NCBI GenBank assembly: GCA_950022655.1
Contig: OX465580.1
Coordinates: 96,800,797-96,864,796 of the forward strand
DNA length: 64,000 nucleotides
From: Alentia gelatinosa
Lineage: Eukaryota; Annelida; Polychaeta; Phyllodocida; Polynoidae
Direction: 5' to 3'
Below, piece after piece: positions 60,225 to 64,000 of this stretch (within the stretch, counting starts at the first letter, position 1; each line of letters starts with the position of its first letter). Position numbers and translations under genes: made by a program. The notes below the pieces were generated by a model. That model did not search any database and was not told the origin of the DNA. It worked only from the letters and a program-made list of their open reading frames with translations.

Positions 60225-60375
60225 CGCTAATTTTTACCCGCTAATACAATATTCAGATCGCTGCGACAGCTACGCGCATGCGTCCTGACCTCAGGGACGC
60301 CCTAATTTCCGGTTTTCTTTGGACCAATCACGTGGTCTGGTCACATGATAGAGGTGGAAGGAGTTGTCACCAAGC
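60225..60375. promoter_or_regulatory. Promoter-like patch: NRF1-type, ETS-type, CCAAT and E-box sites
   Basis: GCGCATGCGT at 60274-60283, TTTCCGG at about 60306, CCAAT at 60324 and CACGTG at 60329-60334 lie within 60 bp. This combination is typical of CpG-type animal promoters. The minus strand to the left carries a 101-codon frame (59855-60160) that could be a first exon, but no domain is recognised. Confidence 0.3.
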
Positions 60376-60412
60376 GACGTGTGTGAGACATTGAGGTGAG
60401 CCGGCTGAATTT

Positions 60413-60413
<1 letters not shown>

Positions 60414-60443
<30 letters not shown>
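60414..60443. repeat. (GT)n followed by 17 G
   Basis: TGTGTGTGTG then a G-run at 60427-60443. A second G-run lies at 60921-60936. Confidence 0.95.
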
Positions 60444-60600
60444 CTATTTCCATTGGCCATCACCGATATACAGGCAGGAACTACCGACGGACCTTAGCAC
60501 TGCTGACGCAAATAAATCCCAGGTGAAAAGGGTTAAATAAAGGAAGTGGTGCCAAAGTACGGTATCCGACGCAATTTGATGATCGGAGGTCGTCACTCGT

Positions 60601-60706
60601 TCAACGTTTACACTAGACCGTTTCTAGTCATTGACGGCTGCAAGTTAGGTTGGTGTTAAATCCAAGAATCGTTGCCTATCATCGTCGAGTATAAAGGCCG
60701 GGTTGG
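60601..60706. repeat. GGCGTTTACAC-family MITE, diverged copy
   Basis: Starts TCAACGTTTACACTAGACCG and ends CGAGTATAAAGGCCGGGTTG, aligning over its length with 36932-37036 (shared AAATCCAAGAATCG and GCCTATCATCGTCGAG). Confidence 0.65.
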
Positions 60707-60709
60707 GCA

Positions 60710-63545
60710 TAAGACGTGGTCACAAGATGATCATTTGGTGCAAGCGGCCACTATCAGGCGCGTGCTTTACTCCATTAAAGGGCCCTTCCTGATTGCACAG
60801 TAATCACGCACACCACCCCCGGCTCGGTATAGAGGCCAGACCCCAGATTCACTCACAGGATCTCGATACCAATAAAAGAAAATACCCCCTAAGAACAGTG
60901 GGCCGAGGACAGGGGCGTGAGGGGGGGGGGGGGGGGAAGGTGCGGGAAGGTGTTGAGGGACGAGGTTGAAGGGCGTCTGGCAACTACATTATTAACGAAC
61001 CCATTTCTGGCCTGCTCTTCACGGGACCCCATTCAAATTGGAGTTTCATGCAGAGAGGAATGAAATGCTCATCCATTTTTAGTGTACTCAGAATCGCACA
61101 CTCTCGATCCCCTCATCGATCTGACAAACCAGTGTCATGCTTGAATGACCCCGGCAGTAATGTCTCACCCGAGTGGAGTTTCCCCTTTCCATCACAGGGT
61201 AATTGATTTCTAATTCATAATTGGAGCATTGATGTCTGGGCGGGTGCTTGGAGTGAAATCTGTGGATACAGAAACAAGCTATTTTGCATCTCGTTTAGAA
61301 TCGTGAAAATTCCTAGAGGTTGATTTATAGCCGATTGCTGAACGGTACTAAAGTGACCCATTTATTTTACACGGGATATACGAATATATATCCGATACTC
61401 CATCAGTTTATACTATTCTGTTCAAATATACAGTCACGTGAATGTACACAAAGCGTCATCAGATTAGAAATTTGATCTGCTTGAAATCCCCCCCCCCAAA
61501 GATTCCCAGAGAATGTAGGCAATTAGGCCTCGATTAAAAGAGTGAAAGTTGCCATTATAGTATATCTTCATCCTCTCCTCAAGTCGGCTGTTCATTGCCA
61601 TCATGAATTCAACTTCCTTAATACGCCTTCCCAGCACCCTGCTCCTTGCAGCAGTGGGAGGGTTCCCAAAAAGCGCAGAACAGGCAAGCCAGTGAGCCAA
61701 GAAGACCCTCGAGAAGTGAAGTCTGTTAATGGATTAACTCCCGAGGATTAAAAAAAGATTGAAACAAACGCGTACCCAGACTGGAAAGAAGAGACCCCTC
61801 TGTCGTTGTTATCCCGGCCGGTGCCGCTACAACAGCGCCACAATTACTTACACCATCCGCTGCTGGGATCTGCGTATTGGCGGCGGGAAAAGGCTCGGAG
61901 TGTGTGGACAATGGAAGACAAAAGCCTGGAGGATGTGGAGAACAAGAAGGTATTGACTGGGTCTGTGGTTCGAGAATGAACTGACGACACAATGCGATGA
62001 CAATGTATGTCAAGGTCGTTGTCTAAATGATTTTGCTGGGTGATGGTGATATCAGGAAAGGTTGGTCTGGATTCGTTTTCTTATTGTCTTATGTGAACAA
62101 TGATCGGTTATATTCTATCGACTTTCTAGAATGTTAGTCAAATGGTGAAGCAAGACTGCATACTGCATGACGGTTACTAATACAATCACGCAGATCCGAA
62201 TACCTCTAGTCTCCCTTTCAAGTTGCCATAGTGCATTGTTTCTCCTCCGATTATTGGGTAATTGCATTTCATGCAAATTTCGATGTACGTAATAAAGAGC
62301 GTAATAAGCATATCTAGATCAATACATATATGGACTGAGGTGTAATTCCCAAATCCATACAACTATAGAAATGTGATAACTCGTGCATTCTAAACGATTA
62401 GATGAGCAGCTCTTGGGTCAATGTGGGACATCGGCTAATGGGGTTGTTATACACCCAGTAATTGACCTGACATTCTAGAAATTAGTTTAGAAAACTTCAC
62501 GGGTATTTTCCCATTGATATTACAACCTCCCATTTGTTTAGATTAAGTAATGGGTTTTGGCCATCAGTTTAATCCACATTTCATCCCGCTTACGTTTTTT
62601 TGCACTCAGAACCAACCTGACGATCCCCAAATACTGCAACTTCTGTAACACATCGCTATCTTCATCGCTATCCTCAAATGGTGTTTCTTTACAAGATAGT
62701 ATTGTATAGTTTTGGGCATCTACGCGGTTCGTAGAAGATGTATCTCACATGTTCTTCTAAATATAAATCGTGTGTTCATAAAGCATATAACTTAGTAGCA
62801 AGCGAATAATCCGGATAAGTTATTGTGATAACACCTAAAAAGCATCACCCTACAATTCGATACTAAATAAGTATCAGTGCTTAAATACGTTGTGCATTAT
62901 TTCAAAGGTTTATTGCTCTATCAGGGACATCACTAATCTTTGCAATACAGTTTACCTGTTCCATCTTCCCATTGCGCGTTTAATGTCATTAAAATGGAAA
63001 TACAATTGAGTAATGGAAAGGGACGTTCATGGTCAGTTGAAGGTGGATTAGGAGTTAAATATGGGAGGATTCATTTTACTCGTGATCCCTAGAAGAGGTA
63101 TTAACCTGACTATACTTGTTGGCCATGAATCCATATGAATAATCAATGACAAATGAGAATGATATATGCCAAATTTGAGCAAAATGATATTGATTGTTTT
63201 GTTCTGTCTACTCTAAAACGTGAAAGTCAGTATTACTATGCTAGTACATGGTCTCTTGTCATATCTAAGGTATCACAAGATATTGTAACTGTCTGTGTTG
63301 TTTGTATTTGTTAGAAAATTGTTTATAAATGTTGTTATTATGCACATACTTCATATCTTCTGTATGATTTTTTCAGGAAAAGATTTGATATGGAAGCTTG
63401 AATTAAAGACCATTTGCATAGAATCATAATGATGTTGAAGCTGAAAATTACAACGGTAAAAGAAGACGGTCTGAAATTCTAAGATAAAGTGAAGTTCAAG
63501 TAAAGTGTCCTGCAAAATAAATTTACTCTCCTCTCGATTAACCTT
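60710..63545. other. Unassigned sequence
   Basis: A G-run at 60921-60936 and a GC-richer stretch at 61600-61930 with open frames on both strands but no recognised domain. The remainder is AT-rich without recognised genes. Confidence 0.4.
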
Positions 63546-63549
63546 CAAG

Positions 63550-63767
63550 GATAATCGCCTATGATCGTCTACGGTAAACGCTTGCTAAGGTGGACAACAG
63601 AAAGTAAGGCGTCCCTTATTTAAGAGATGATAGATCATTTAGAATAAACGCTTGAGGAAATTCTTGGGTCGACGACTATTGCGGCCGATATACTGTAATC
63701 GAGCACCACATATCGGCTAAGCGATCTACAGTCGCCACATTTTAGTTGTCTAGTGTAAACGCCGGGT
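63550..63767. repeat. GGCGTTTACAC-family element, longer copy
   Basis: The left end GATAATCGCCTATGATCGTC and the right end TTGTCTAGTGTAAACGCCGG are family termini. The right half matches the reverse complement of 17365-17500. At about 218 bp it is longer than the 105-bp form, suggesting either two sub-forms or two copies back to back. Confidence 0.65.
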
Positions 63768-64000
63768 ATGCACTAAAGTGTAAAAAGGCGGAATTTCCGT
63801 ATATATTCTCTATAACTCCTACAGTTATTGTTTAAACGTTAACAGAGAGATTGAGACACTACTATATATCCAGGAGTCTTCAATTCAGTTGAAGAGGAGT
63901 AGATCAAGAAATAACCAAAATCGATTGACTTTATGTCTCAGGTAAAATGTAATAAAAGAAATTTGAAAAATATGTAATTGTGTACGAGAGAAATATTTAG

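Overview
The window looks like non-genic DNA from an animal genome, most likely a marine invertebrate. It is AT-rich overall, has no bacterial-style gene packing, carries short tandem repeats (TA, poly-C, poly-G), and is full of retrotransposons and small palindromic elements. The species cannot be named from the sequence. No complete host gene was recognised; every long coding frame belongs to a mobile element.

Layout. 0.15-0.9 kb: a broken gag-like frame running into a long (TA)n tract. 1-11 kb: mostly unassigned, with a CCGGAGG-rich palindromic cluster near 3 kb, a promoter-like GC-rich patch near 3.7-4.0 kb, a foldback element at 6.7 kb and a strand-asymmetric tract at 9.1-9.9 kb. 11.2-15.7 kb (minus strand): a GC-rich tyrosine-recombinase retrotransposon of the DIRS/Ngaro type with gag, reverse transcriptase-RNase H and tyrosine recombinase frames. 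15.9-16.2 kb: a C-terminal scrap of an L1/Tx1-type LINE. 17.4-20.6 kb: nested inverted-repeat elements plus another LINE scrap. 22.3 kb: a near-perfect foldback. 25.9-29.0 kb (plus strand): a LINE with endonuclease and reverse transcriptase, broken by one stop codon. 30-64 kb: two piggyBac-type MITEs in opposite orientation (30.1 and 42.4 kb), a PIF/Harbinger-type MITE (51.4 kb) with a decayed relative (52.8 kb), a dispersed family ending in GGCGTTTACAC, several foldbacks, a minisatellite at 38.1-38.5 kb and a 17-bp minisatellite at 57.3 kb.

The most interesting item is the DIRS-type element. Its gag and pol frames are joined by what reads as a textbook -1 ribosomal frameshift signal: A AAA AAC in the gag frame, a 6-nt spacer, then a perfect 7-bp GC-rich stem. 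Its recombinase frame opens on an ATG that overlaps the codon of the last RNase H catalytic aspartate. The element also carries 12 CACGTG sites in 1.7 kb, seven of them within 284 bp. A second cross-cutting observation is that several foldback elements carry a similar CG-rich apex (CTCG/GGCTnCGCC-like).
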